DNA of 64,000 nucleotides from Sequoia sempervirens (lineage: Eukaryota > Streptophyta > Pinopsida > Cupressales > Cupressaceae): NCBI GenBank assembly GCA_007258455.2, contig VDFB02262723.1:310001-374000 (forward strand), written 5' to 3'. The translations under genes were made by a program, and so were the position numbers. The notes under the pieces were generated by a model. The model was not told where the DNA came from. It saw only the letters and a program-made list of their open reading frames with translations, and searched no databases. Positions 43,100-55,172 of the stretch are shown piece by piece (position 1 is the stretch's first letter; every line of letters begins with the position of its first letter).

Positions 43100-44890
43100 T
43101 GTAATGTCCCCTTCTCATCAGTGATTTGTTCTGACGCTCATCAGCCTATTCTGGAGGCCCATAGGCTCTTTGAGGTAAAATTAGGGTTTCCATGTTCGGA
43201 GGTTCTATGGCATTTCAGGGAATTTACTATTTATAGTAAATTCTATTTTTGGCAGTATGTAGTTGTTAGTCTTCAGGTCTTCATTTTCAGTTGGAGCATT
43301 TAATGCAATTCAAGTCTGACTTCTAAAGGTTTTATTTTGGTGAATAAAGGCATTAATGTTATAATTTGCAGTTGACCCCTTGGCCTAGGAGAACAACTTT
43401 AAGTTGTGTTTAAAAGAGGGACTTGGAAGGGGACGCCTTCATTAGGTGTTTATTATTATTTTTAATAATGTCATAATGCCTTGGGAAAAGTGGACGCCTC
43501 TTTTAAGGAGTCATTTTTTTAAATAAAGTGAAGTTTATTAGCTTGCAAGTGGGATGCCATCTTGAAGAATTAATTGAGTTTTGGAAATTGAAAAGACTCT
43601 TGTGTCTTTTGGTGTGCCTTCTCAAGAATATGAAGAGTTTTCTGAGCTTCTATAAAATGAAGGCTTTGCTCCAGCTTTGGTATCCATTATGCTTATCATA
43701 TTGTTATGCTATCGGAATGACTTCATGAATTTAGCTTCGAGGAATGCCTACCTCTTAGCATTTATCCAATTTCGTGTTTGAAAGATAACACCTAGTTGGT
43801 TTTGGGACTGCTTCTCATCCAGACTAGCAGATTGAGTTCGAATGTTGAAGAATTTTGGAGTTTTGTCAATTTTGAAGTTGTTGATGCACCTACAGCTGAA
43901 AGTGAATTTTGCTAGCAGCTCTTTGAATAAATTTTATTCTATTCTGGGTATTTTTGCTATGCATTAGTAGACACAAGGTGACCCTTCTTGCAAAGTTAGA
44001 GAATTTATTTCGAAGTTGGTGATTTTATCTAGCAAAATCGCCCCTTTCAAGGGCCATACCATTTAGAGTGCCTTGGGAATTGTGCCAAGAATTAATGACT
44101 GATATTTGTAGCTGTTTCTTCATCATAGAATGGACGCCTACCTTCCAGCAGCTCATTACAAATGTTCTCACGTCATTCGGAGGTATTTTGAGTGAGTTGT
44201 GAATATTTCTTGTTTCCACAGTTGCTGGTTTTTGCAATCAGTTTGATAAAAGTACAGATTTCTGATCTCTTTTCAGTATTTGAGAGCTTTGTTATTGAGA
44301 GAATTTATCCTTCACACGTTGGCTTAGTTCTATCATTGTAATACTTGTAACTTGCAGTTTCTTTCAGTTGTAAGGTTGAGCATTAGTAGTACTAATCCAA
44401 CCATTTCTTTTAATGTTGCAATTACTTGTAATTTTTAAGCACACATTATTTACCCCTGGATGGTTTACCGCCAGTGTGGAGAATTAACTTTGTATCTCTC
44501 TTTGTACCCACTATCAAGTGGTGAATCCCCACTTTCTAAGTGGATGCCCGCTGCAGCGGATGAATTAGATAGATGTATCTTCATGGCTGGTTATCCACCT
44601 ATTTGTTTCAGTTTCAATTAATAACTCCGTCATATGTTAGCACCTCGCCCTCAGTGGGATCTTGAGTGCACATTCTTGACGTTGACTTTGTTTCATTTCA
44701 AGTTATTGTTTTCAGTTTCTCCGCCATATGACAACACCTCTCCTTCCTTGGGATTGAGTGCGCATTCTTGGCGTTGAGATCATTCAAACTTGGATTTCAA
44801 TTTTGGAGCTAATGCTAATTCAATTGGCGTAGTGTTGATTGTGTTGTGAAATTTTCAACGAAAAAATTGGTTAGCATATCTCAGCGGCAT
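43100..44890 (+). repeat. C-family LTR nested in the hAT element
   Basis: Starts TGTAATGTCCCC with the family motif CCTATTCTGGAGGCCCATAGGC soon after, in shorter matching blocks to 27083 and 39488. Contains CTATTTATAG at 43227. The right boundary is approximate. It is probably a solo LTR, since no internal region is seen. Confidence 0.55.
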
Positions 44891-45363
44891 GGAGTCACAA
44901 GTAGAGACTATGGTTGCAGTTGCTACATCATCTAGGACCCACCTTAGATGCCTTCGTAGGAAGGATGTAGACTCCTTTGAGCCATAGACTTGTAGTTATT
45001 ATTTTGATATTTCATATTTGTTGGGAACATTTGATGTCATGGATTTCATATTCCATGAGTTTTGTATACATTTGACTATTTTTTATATATCTAAGTGTGT
45101 TATTTCCTTCAGCAGCTCAGCTACAATTTGTGTACTTTATACTTATGTGATCGATGTATACTTGTGTATGTGATCAAATTTGCTTCTATTTAATGATTTT
45201 ATTGTGTCTTTAAGGTTTATTCAATAAAGGGTGCTTGAAACAAGTTTTAAATCCTTAAAAATCTCTAAATTTCTAGGGTTTTTTCATTTTTCCAAGTCTG
45301 TGCCGAGTCCCGAGGCGAATCACCCTAGCCAAGTCCGAGTCAAGTCCAAGTCTCGTTACTATG

Positions 45364-45371
45364 ATATATAG
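45364..45371. repeat. hAT target-site duplication ATATATAG (right)
   Basis: Matches 42036-42043. Confidence 0.75.
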
Positions 45372-45865
45372 TCTACAACTAGAATGATATTAAGGGTGCA
45401 GAATAGACACCATGAGTATGATGCAGTTTCTGATTTTATCTATCTGATTTTATGCATATAAATGGAATAAGTGGATGTCTATTTTATTTTCTGTCTCTGA
45501 TATATCTTTTTAAACCATGCAATTTAATAAGGGCTGAGTTTCTGGATATTCTTTAATGAATTTGCATATTCTTTAATGAATTTGCAGCCAGACTTGAGGA
45601 CCAATAGCTCCGTAGAGCACCTTGATCTGCTTATAATACTATATTAATTCTTCAAATTTCCATTCGATACCTCTTGCCTTTGAATTATTCTTCTCTTTAT
45701 ACCCACGATGGGCCAAGAGTCATGGCTATTTGTTTGTCGAAGGTCATGATGCTTTGTTTAGTTTAATTGCTGCTCTTGATTTTTATTTTGTCTTTGGCCT
45801 TTTAGTATGAATCGCACCCTTTGGGAAATAATCGCTGCATTAATTAAATATTAGTCAAGCGCTGT
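45372..45865. other. Unassigned intron sequence
   Basis: No gene recognised. A 20-base unit (ATATTCTTTAATGAATTTGC) is tandemly duplicated at about 45549-45588. Confidence 0.4.
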
Positions 45866-46805
45866 GTTGGTGTATGTTTTATCATCCACCGATCATCCAC
45901 CGAACACACAGAATAAAATGTCCAAAGACACTCTATCCTCTCTTGAACAAAGTCACCGTGTATGCTAAGATTGCGAGAAGATCATATGGCGACTCCAAGG
46001 TTTTTTTCGTCAGGTCATGACATGTGGATAAGCTCAACGGGCGTTGTGATATGCTGGTAATACACAAAGGGACTTACATTAAGGAACTTCTTACAAGTTC
46101 GGGACTCAGACGGATTTATCATTAAAGGCTTCTTCGATTGGGACTTTCAATTTGGATCTCAAAAAAAGGTGCAAAAAGGATAAGGGTTAAGAGATTCTAA
46201 TCTACCCCTAGGAATTCAAGAGACAGTAAAGATCAGGTGAAATGAGTAACCACGCTTTGTTTTGCCTCCCTGGGACAACTACACAAAGTGGGTGCAATCT
46301 TCAAAGGGTGTGATTATAATTTTCATGCCTCAAATAAGACCGAAGTTAAGCATCCACAATCACAAGCTCAGGCTAACTTTACGCATCGAATGAAAATCAT
46401 CCATCCCAAGAAAGTATGAGCAATATTTCACCATTAATCTATACGATCAAATCTTGCATTCACTTAACAAACACTCAAAGCAAATTCTATTTTAATTGTA
46501 ATCTAATTCTAATCTATGGTTGAAGAAGTTATGCAACCTTGCACACTACTTGACAATAAAAGTGATTCAAAGCAAATCATGCATAAGAGCTTTTATTATC
46601 GGAAATAGCATAACGCAACAATTTCATATGTTGTCTCCACACAAATGAAAATGGGAGATCACAAGTTTATATAGAGTTTTCAAAATCAAATGAAAGGCCA
46701 AGATTAAACAACATCAACGGCCAAGATCAATACAAATCAACCCTAATTAGGGTTTCCCGAAATCACATCAGTAAACAAGCAGTGAGGTGGCAGTTGGAGC
46801 TATCT

Positions 46806-49800
46806 TCAAGGGATTTCGTCCCCATCCTCTTGAGCAGCAGTATGCTCGACAAACCTTGACACGATCGTGATGACTTTCTCCATCGTGACTGGCGGTATCA
46901 TGCTTATTCTGAATTCAAGCCCGTCCAAATCTTCAGCACATCTAATGAAGGTGTTCTCCCAATCCATTTCCTGTTTCACACAATCATCTCGAATAGACAA
47001 GAGGTTCGCCACTTTTGTGAAGTCCTGCCTCAAAATTGGTCATGTAGTAGAGAAGAAGACTTCTTGAACCTTATGCTTTAACCTTTCCAGCTACATGTCG
47101 TTCTCTCAGACAATCTCTCTGTCAAACACATCCGCAGCTATCATGTAAATCTTCCTCTGGATTTCTATGACTTGCTCCTCAACTCTGAGCCCATCAACCT
47201 TCGCCTTCTCCAAAACCTCGCTCCGCATTGTTAATGCCCAAAACCAATGATGAAAGTCATAAGCAGCTCCCGCGGCAATTACCTTTCCCTCAACCAATTC
47301 CTGCTTTGGGACGCCCTTCAGTACTCTGAGGCATGGAATGAGCCTCTCCTGGATATCCGGGAGGTTGTCCCAAACTTTTGTCATGTCAGCCAATCTGGAA
47401 AGGAAAGAGGAAGTCTATCCATAAGCAAGTGTCAATCTCTCCATGAACGAAGCCACTTCTATGCCCTTACTTGCAATCCATTCCTTGGCCTCCTTGGTCG
47501 TGACCATACCTTCTTCCACATCCTTGGCCATCTCCTGTGAGGAATTGAGAAGAGGAGCTACTGCATCACCCTGATTGAGTGGTTGGGTCAGATGCTGAAT
47601 ATACTCCTTCAGGCACTCGACCTCCCTTTTGTACTCCTTTTTCACCACTTCCTTTTCCAGTCTCGTCTTGATAGTTGAGACCGATTTATCCAATTCTTCC
47701 ACCTCCTGGCCTTTTGTTGTTGGGCCCAGGTCTATAGTGGTAATGGTGTATTCCTGGGGAGTGATTTCATCTTGTGCTTTGTCAACTATTGGTACTGCAA
47801 TCTGTATGGAATGGCCGCTGGCTTCGTCCCTCTGAATCGTGAAAAAATTCTTGGCAGGTTTCTTCACAGCAACTTGTTCCAACCTTGCCAAAAAATCTGC
47901 AATATCATCTTCTTCTTGGATTTCAAATGGTGCTTGAATTTTCATCCTCTCCTTCAACCATTCTAGAATGGCAGGCTGCTCAATACTGTCTTCTTCCTGA
48001 ACATTTTTTGCATTTGGAATATCCAAAACTCCTCTGAGGGCAGAAATCATTCCCTCTTCGAAATCATCATTTTGGACTTCCATTTCATTATCCGAACCCA
48101 GTACTTTTGTGCCCGTAGGAGATGGGGGCTCATTGTCATCCAACTAGATCGGCTCATTGTTCTTCTCCTGAACTGAAGAAGGTCTCATCATCTCAGCCAA
48201 GGATTCATCTGCAGTAGCCACTAGCTCATCAATGTTTTTAGACGTCGCAGAACGAGATGGCTCCATCCTCTGTCTCTTTCGAGTAGGCTCTATGTTTGCA
48301 ATCACTTCTTTCCTCTTCTCAGCAATCTCAACCAAATCATCATTGTGGGATGCGCCAGCATTGGAGGAGTATGATTTTGTCTCGCTCAGCAAGTCGTACG
48401 TGAGCGTCATTCTTTTCTGCCTCAACTCCTGGACCTGTTGGTCGACCCACCACTGAGAGTACTTAACCACCAGCCTCATTAGCGTAGCCAAATCTGAATG
48501 CTCGGGCTCTGACCACTTCACGGTAGGAAGAGGCCAGCTCTCATCAAAGCACGACTGGACATATTTTCCGTCGTCCTGCAACTGATCGGGCACCCGACAA
48601 AGTTCAGTTGCCCTCATTAAATCCACCGACACTCTAGACCATAAGCTTCTCCTGACTTCATACTCGTCAGCAGCATTCGCCCAGTAGTCCTCCAGGTCCA
48701 CTTTGTGTTTGTATCTTTTCCCATCCACAATCTGAATGTGATGATGAGGGTCAAAATTGGCCCTGGACCGATAAGTTGTGAATGGATACCATTGAATTTC
48801 CAGCCTGGCGCTTTCGGCTGCTTGTGCCGACGGACAAGACTCCAACATATTCCCAATAAAGAATGGGAAAGTAATAGCCGCCTTCTATTTTGGCCTCTAG
48901 ATGCTCTGATAGGTCTCCAACTGTCTCAGGACTTTTAGCAAAATCATCCGATTAGTAGGATAGATAGGAAGCCTATAAGAATTTCCAGTGAATTCCTAGA
49001 TCCTAATATACGTGAACCTTGGAAACTGGATAAACCAGGATCCATATCTACTGATTAAGCTCTTGGCTTCGTGACTCAGCCTCTGGTGAGTTCCTCCTTG
49101 AAGTATCCTCGTGATATACATGAGGAAAGCATCGTGCGCCCGCCTGAAGTGAGACTTCTCCCTGAGTTGAAGTTGCAGGTAACAATCATAGGACTTGAGT
49201 TCGTTCTCACCATTTCCTACTTTGCTTTTGCATATAAGTCCTGAGTATCTGTACGTTCTGGCCAACAAATAGACGACGTATGAGCTCATGTGGAAAGACT
49301 TGGTCATTGATCAGCTGCTCGTGGAGATTGTCATTAATCATCTGAGACTAGTTGAACATCTTCACGCCGGAGGCGATTTCATCGATAAAATAATACATCC
49401 ACGTCTCAAAATGCGCACCTTGTGGATTGCCAGCTATCCTGTTCAACATCAGAATGATATCTCCATAATCCTCCTTGAAGTCTATCTGACACAGCTTCTT
49501 GGGCATTTTCTTGGTAGATGGTCTAGGTTTCTCCAACCATGATTTATTAATATTTGTGGCACATAATTTAGACTGGCTATCATACAATCTCTTGGCGTCA
49601 TCCTTGGTCTTATAGACGGTCTGGTGATGTGTCGAGATGCCAAATGCCTCTTGTATTGCCACTTCGCCAAGGTGACCTAGAATCCTTCTATAGGTGCAAC
49701 AATTTGTCTCTCCTACGCATCATAATGAATGGTGCATTCTATCATCAACTCGGCACATTCTATTGCAGGCGGGAATCCGACTGCTTTGAAAATTCCATTC

Positions 49801-49998
49801 CTCACCATCTGTCTAGCAATTGGTGTTGGTAATCCAGCATGTCCATATACCCTCTTTTTGAACTCCACGAAGCCTACATGTCCCAAGATCAGTGTTTGCA
49901 ATATTTTTCCATTTAGAATTGATCTTCGACTCTCGTTGTACCCCTTTACTAGCGAACTTCATCGGCACCTTTTTTGATGATTCTCCCGGTGTGGTCAT
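46806..49998 (-). pseudogene. Extra gene of the Tat-like LTR unit, unknown function, degraded (second copy)
   Basis: Starts with MTTPGESSKKVPMKFASKGV just after a probable splice acceptor (pyrimidine run and TACTGCAG at about 50004). Blocks in order: VGFVEFKKRVYGHAGLP, GEVAIQEAFGISTHHQ, FHMSSYVVYLLARTYRYSG (ending SRYGSWFIQFPRFTYIR), VKWSEPEHSDLATL with MTLTYDLL, an acidic and Gln-rich region, YTITTIDLGPTTKGQEVEE, and a C-terminal part ending RFVEHTAAQEDGDEIP. At least four stops or frameshifts break it. It extends the copy at 21815-24154 at both ends and shows an intact length of roughly 950-1000 residues. No catalytic motif recognised. Confidence 0.72.
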
Positions 49999-51262
49999 TA
50001 ACCTGCAGTAAAAAAAAAGAATTAACATTAATATGGAGACTTTAAACTATAATTTATTCCTGTGCCTTTATTTGAATATTTTACTTTCAGCTTATTAAAA
50101 AGAATGAATTTCTACGAAAAAGCAAGCTGAAAGTAGGCGAATTTGATTGAAATTTTGCTAGAACTTAGCCAGAATGAAAATGACAGAAGAAGAATTGATA
50201 AATTTAGCCAACCAAACTCCAAACCTCAAGAAAAATCTTCTGGCTACGAATCAGATTCAGATTTTGAGAATTTAATCAAAAATCCAATGACAAAGTGCGC
50301 AATCTTGCTAAGAAGTTCGACTTTTAGCCAAGAAATTCCTTTTACTTCTCCAAACATTACTTCCTCAGCATAAAAATTACTTCTACTGGGAAAATCAACC
50401 TTGCCTTCAGAAGAATTGATCTTGCCTTACTTTCTTGCAAATTTGAGAGATTAACTTTCTTCAACTAAGCCTATGAAAAATGAGTTGCTGAAACTCATTA
50501 TAATGCTGAAGAGTCCGATTTGTTTTAGCAACTGCATCTTTTTCTCCCGATTTTGATTTGTTTTCTTTGCTTCAATCAGGCAAGTTTCTATTCTTTTCGA
50601 AAAATCTCCATGGCAAGTTTATCCAGGCGCCACCTCTGGCAAATCCTCTTGATTTTCCAAAAATTCGATTTTTGCTAGATGTTTATCTTTTGGAAAATAT
50701 TAAATGCCCAATTAAATTTGATTTTTCCAAGTTTTAATTCATGGCGAAATTTTGATTTTGCTCATGGATTTTCTCCTTTTCCAGCATAACTTATTTTCTT
50801 CCATGAATTTCCTCCAAGACATCTCTGGCGAATTTCATTTTTTGTCCGAGGCATTTTATATTTCTAAGTGTCGGAAATAAATTATCCAAAGTGTTAAAAT
50901 GTCAATTTTTAATTTATTTCCAACCCATTCAATTTTGACCCATGGCCACTTTAGTTTTCCCTTGGCTAATTATTTATTCGTCAAGTTACTTCAATTTGTC
51001 CTTTAGCCAAGTTGAATTTTTAGCCATCCCGCCAACAAATATTACGCCAGATTCTTATTTTCCTTATGCCATGGTGAACTTTAAATTATGCTAGGCATAT
51101 TTTCTCATGCCAAAATCGAATTTTTTCCTTGCTTGGACGATTTTCTTTAGGCAAAGTCGAACTTCCAAACCTTTTTGCCATTCACGTTTTTCTGCATGTC
51201 ATTTGACCATCTCTCCTAGGCAAATTTTCACGACACTTAGGCAAATTTCCATCCTTTTTGGC

Positions 51263-51745
51263 CTAGGGCGGACTTTCTAGCTTCTTTGCCATATGTATTT
51301 TCCTTTCTACACTTACCCAAATTCGTAAAATTCTCTCCTCTCAGGCCTCCATACTTAGCCAAATTTGATGAAGTTTTCTCCCAAGGGGTCCATACTTAGG
51401 CGAATTTCCAATTATCTCCTTTGTTCTAGGCTGGGCAGACTTTGAGCATGTCTTGCCATGTGAGGGGCGGACTTTCAAGACACTCTGCCATTCCTTCTTC
51501 ATAGCTTGGGCGGACTTCACACTAGCTTTGCCATAGTAGGGGCGGACTTCATCAACTTCTCGCCACCTTCTCATCCAAGGCATGGCAGACTTTCCATTGG
51601 TCTTGCCATTGTCTTCCAAATGCTAGGGCGGACTTCCAAGTCTTTGTGCCAAGAGGTGGGGTGGACTTTGAGAAAGTCTTGCCATTTCTCCTTCCATGGC
51701 AAGGGCGGACTTGCCAAGATGTTCGACACTTCATGGCGGACTTGC
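51263..51745 (-). repeat. GGGCGGACTT array in the diverged U3
   Basis: About ten copies of GGGCGGACTT or near matches at 51263-51745, spaced alternately about 32 and 45 bases (a pair repeats about every 75). They occupy the place of the ATGCGCCC array in the other LTR copies; in unit orientation the motif is AAGTCCGCCC. Confidence 0.65.
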
Positions 51746-52403
51746 TAGATGTCTTAGCCATTTTTTTCCTCATGGGCGAGCTTGAAGATCCAGACATAGG
51801 CGAATTTCTCCATGGATTTGCATGCCTTTTCTTCTTGATTTTCTCAGATTTTCTCATTCTGGAGGTCTGATCTTTATGATTTTTCAATTGATTTTTCCAT
51901 ATTTTTAACTTGCTTTTCCACGGTTTTCTTGATTTTTGCTTTATTTTTCGATTTGTACTTTGATTTTTCAATGATTTTTTTTTTTTTTTAGCTGATTTTT
52001 TGTTCTAAAAATGGAAACGTTGACCCGCTTGACCAGGGTTGACTTTCTAAAAATAGAAAAAGCAAAATCCCTAAAAAATAGGGAACCCAGTTTGGTCCAA
52101 AAATGCCAAAAATGAAAAAAGTGAAAAAGCAAAAATCCCTAAAAAATAGGAAGTGTCAGAATTGGCCCAAAGCACAGGTGATCCTCGTCTCTCAAACCTT
52201 CTAAGCCCTTCTGTGACGTTTTGGTACTGATTTGGGCATGGATTCTCAACTTGGCTCGGATGACTCTCAAAAAGACTGACTTGAAACTCTCAAAATGATG
52301 ACCTCATAAAACTGTTGGACGAAAGCAAAAGCCTAAAAACTAGCAAACTACTGGGGGGCCCCATTTGCAATGGGGCGATGTGTGAAAAGGTCACAACACA
52401 TTG

Positions 52404-53531
52404 TCTCCTTATATTATAAGTTCCATTTGGTAAGTATTCGCATCCTCTATTTTTGTCTTTATCCATTTTTGTCTTATCCTACTCTATTTTATTCACTTTG
52501 TCTTGTTTGCATTTAACTCAATTTATGAAGGAAATTGTCATCTTCAGATCCACTAATTTTTTTATGAAGGTCGATCTGTAATTATTAATAATCTATATTT
52601 GGTATGAGATTATTTGTTTGCCTTGGACAAGCGATGGGATATTACAGCAAATGAATAAAGGCAGTTGCTCTCAGAATCTCTTCATTCCTCATCCACAATC
52701 TGCCAACTCAATGTGGCATATTGTAGCCCAAAATGATGCCAACCATAATGTGGACCCTTAAATTGAAGTTTTCTGCTGTTTCTTTGTTATCATAGTTATA
52801 ATCAATGTTATAATTAGAGCTCTATATTTCTTTGTATATCAGACTTGTTAACCTCCTTGTGGTTCTTTCTTTTGCAAAACGGGCGCCCAGTTTTGTAACA
52901 GCAATGTATACTTGCTTCCATCTTACCTTGGAATCCTTTATTTTTCTTTATGGATTATGCATTTTTATAAATGGTACTTTTTTATTTATAAATACTTACT
53001 TTATCTTCTATGAAGAAAAAAGAAAGATAAAGAATTGTCTTAGGCCTATCTAGAAAAGAGAGTTGCTGTTGCTACAATCCCCTACAATGCTCAAAATCTA
53101 AATGGAAACATACATGCCTGTTTTCTAATCCTCTTTATGGTAGAAGAAAATCCGCAAAACAAAAGTGCTATTCCTCCTCCATCCTTTTTCTAGCGTTGAT
53201 TTCTAAGCATCTTACAAATGCAATGATGATGAGAGTTGCTGATTTCATATTTCAAGGCTAATAATTCAGTCTAGCTGTAGACACCTCTGTTAGGCAAAAA
53301 ATTCTAGAATGTAACTCATCCATAGTTAAAGATTTATAGGAGGATCATTTGATGCTGTGATTGATGGTTGGTTATTTTGGGTTGCATTTACTTGGATGTC
53401 ATACATTGAAGAAAATGATGTTTCCTAGTTTCCTAGTGCTATTGAGTGCCTTTTGGAACTTGATAATCATCCAGCATGATGAACAAAAAATGCTGTTTTT
53501 AAACATATATTGAATTCTTGGGAAATTGCAG
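52404..53531 (+). other. Intron end, no gene recognised
   Basis: AT-rich sequence between the giant LTR and the next exon. No repeats identified. Confidence 0.45.
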
Positions 53532-53624
53532 ATAATACTGGCAGAGGCTCCAATTGAGGAGAGAGAACGTTTAATCAATGGAACAAATAAAGAGCAACTG
53601 AAGAATGTTCGTGTCACTCATAGA
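53532..53624 (+). CDS. CASTOR/POLLUX-type ion channel, exon after the giant intron
   Basis: 31 codons reading IILAEAPIEERERL through LKNVRVTHR, which follow directly on YLGPDSEL at 3386 in family members. Acceptor AAATTGCAG, donor AGA|GTATGT, both phase 0. The intact frame and splice sites suggest the gene tolerates the 50-kb intron. Confidence 0.88.
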
Positions 53625-53858
53625 GTATGTCTCTCCTGATTTCCCCGTCAGAATTAATTGTACAAATTTTCTACTCTGACAGGAATATGTGCAAATCATT
53701 TCCATGGAATTATTGAAGCTTTTTCTCTCCTAAATTTGTGGATGACATCTTTGTTAAGGAACATCATTCTAAATATACCAAAAATACTCTTGTAATCTAT
53801 GCATTTACTAAATTGCTATTATTGACAAAAATGTTTCCAATTGAGCCTTGTGTTTCAG

Positions 53859-53985
53859 GTCGGGAACCCTAACAACTACTCAGACCTAATGGATACTATA
53901 CGAGACATAGACATCTGCTCCAAGAAGAAAGATAAGTTACCTTTGTCGGTAGTGGTGGTCTCGGACAGAAGTTGGCATATAGGAG
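53859..53985 (+). CDS. CASTOR/POLLUX-type ion channel, exon with VVVVSDRSW
   Basis: Encodes VGNPNNYSDLMDTIRDIDI and LPLSVVVVSDRSWHIG, the conserved (V/I)GNP and S(I/V)VVISDREW strands of the family's second Rossmann-like unit. Acceptor TGTTTCAG, donor GAG|GTAGTA at 53986. It ends one base into a Gly-Asp junction codon completed by the next exon. Confidence 0.88.
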
Positions 53986-54072
53986 GTAGTAGAACTCATT
54001 CAAGAAAGAGAGTGACTTCATAAATATGTACCTGCCATTTTGCACTTTTGATAATACTCCTGAATTTTGCAG

Positions 54073-54149
54073 ATCCATCTAAGGCTGACAAGCGATCAGT
54101 TTTTGCTCTTCTTATGGCAGAAAAGCTTTGCAAAGAAAATAATGTTCAG
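54073..54149 (+). CDS. CASTOR/POLLUX-type ion channel, exon with GDPSKADK
   Basis: Reads DPSKADKRSVFALLMAEKLC, the conserved GDP(S/A).ADKQS..LLLAE block, and ends at NNVQ. Acceptor TTTTGCAG, donor CAG|GTACAT, phase 0 out. The last exons of the family (NLVAEI... and onward) are not in the window, so the following intron exceeds 9.8 kb. Confidence 0.86.
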
Positions 54150-55172
54150 GTACATATTCATTATGGAATAGATGATGTTGTAGGCACAAATATTTGACAA
54201 AGCTCATTGTCAGGCTAAGGGCATTCAAGTATTAAGTTGAATTTGTGCATTCAGTGTGTACTGAACAATATAATCGTGCACATATCTCTAGCATTGCTAT
54301 TGTGAAGCTATGCCCTATCTCTTATTCTGTTCTTGAAAGTTTAAAACTATTTCCATTATTGAAGACATGAATTTTATCTTTACTAATAACCTTCTCTACG
54401 AGTTAATCATAGTTCCAAGTGTTCACCAAATCTAGTTACAACTTAATGCATTAGCACCACACTATGTTCATGCTCAGTTTTGTTTGGATGATTCATATTC
54501 ATATTATTTCCAACATGATTTTTTAAAAATTTAAAGAGAACTCTCGTTCTCATGCATGACAGCTCTGTTTTCTATTCAATTAGTTACTGCTTGACTTGTA
54601 GTTCTCACCTTTTCGATGAACAACTATCTGGTACCTTACAGAACTCAATTCAAGCTGTACCTAAATAAACAATGACATATATATAACACATAAAAAGCTT
54701 GCAAAGGAAGAGTTTGAATTAAGAATTTATATCAATTTAGACCATTGGAACCCAGCCAAGCTTATATGCATGGTTGGTAACTATTGTAGACGCTGAAAAG
54801 ATTACCAAGAGAAACCAAACTATGATTTTTCCCCTCTGACATAAGTGGCATTTTGTGGCAGTTTTGGAAAAATATTGAAAAACTAGTTGCTCACCTTGTT
54901 GAAGTTGAGTTACTTCACCATTGATTGAAATATGAAACCAAAAAATGTGTTGGAAAGCTTAAATTGGCCTCTACAACGATGGAAGTGCTTGTTATAGGAA
55001 TAGATTTTGGATGACAATGTTCGGCCCCTAGAAATGCTTTGAACTTTGAAGGGCATTGAAATCACAAAATACAAACATTATAAAATTACAAAAAAATGGG
55101 ATAAGTCAAAATTGCATTTTGCTGAGTTTCATGTATGACATCTCTCCAATTGGGAAAATATTATAACATGGC

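Larger units (their letters stand above)
42044..45363 (+). mobile_element. hAT-type DNA transposon with a nested C-family LTR
   Basis: The left end CATTGAAACAAGACTTG and the right end read inward, CATAGTAACGAGACTTG, match at 14 of 17 positions and are flanked by the eight-base duplication ATATATAG, the hAT length. Inside are GAGTC-rich subterminal repeats at both ends, a GC-rich tandem region, pieces of a probable transposase C-terminus (42965-43099 and 44893-44992), and a C-type LTR inserted between them. A ~250-base segment (42718-42975) recurs at 44918-45170, so the internal part has been rearranged. Confidence 0.72.
45866..52398 (-). mobile_element. Solo giant Tat-type LTR with internal gene, 6.5 kb, older copy
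   Basis: On the minus strand it starts TGTTGTGACC (52398) and ends CACCAACA (45866). The order matches 18052-26055: upstream region (52398-50030), extra gene (49998-46806), then a TATA-like CTATATAAACTTG at about 46655-46670 and a diverged R-U5 (to 45866; CTAAGATTGCGAGA and ACTCCAAGGTT are shared with 7995-8197). No primer-binding site adjoins either end, so it is a solo LTR. The flanks CGCTG and CATTG match at only three of five bases, so the target duplication has decayed or is absent. Confidence 0.7.
3387..53531 (+). other. Giant intron (about 50 kb) of the channel gene
   Basis: The donor GTACGT at 3387 and acceptor AAATTGCAG ending at 53531 bound 50,145 bases. Protein family logic requires the exon ending YLGPDSEL to be followed by a stretch like that at 53532 (IILAEAPIEERERL), and both ends are phase 0. 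The intron is filled by nested LTR retrotransposons and one hAT element, described separately. Long transposon-rich introns are typical of conifers and other gymnosperms. Splicing itself is inferred, not observed. Confidence 0.82.

Noticed and set aside
51341..51971. Minus-strand open frames rich in Lys, Ser and Trp
   Set aside because: They are translations of the GGGCGGACTT array and adjoining low-complexity DNA.
45861..52403. Target duplication for the minus-strand giant LTR
   Set aside because: Flanks CGCTG and CATTG share only three of five bases, too weak to claim.
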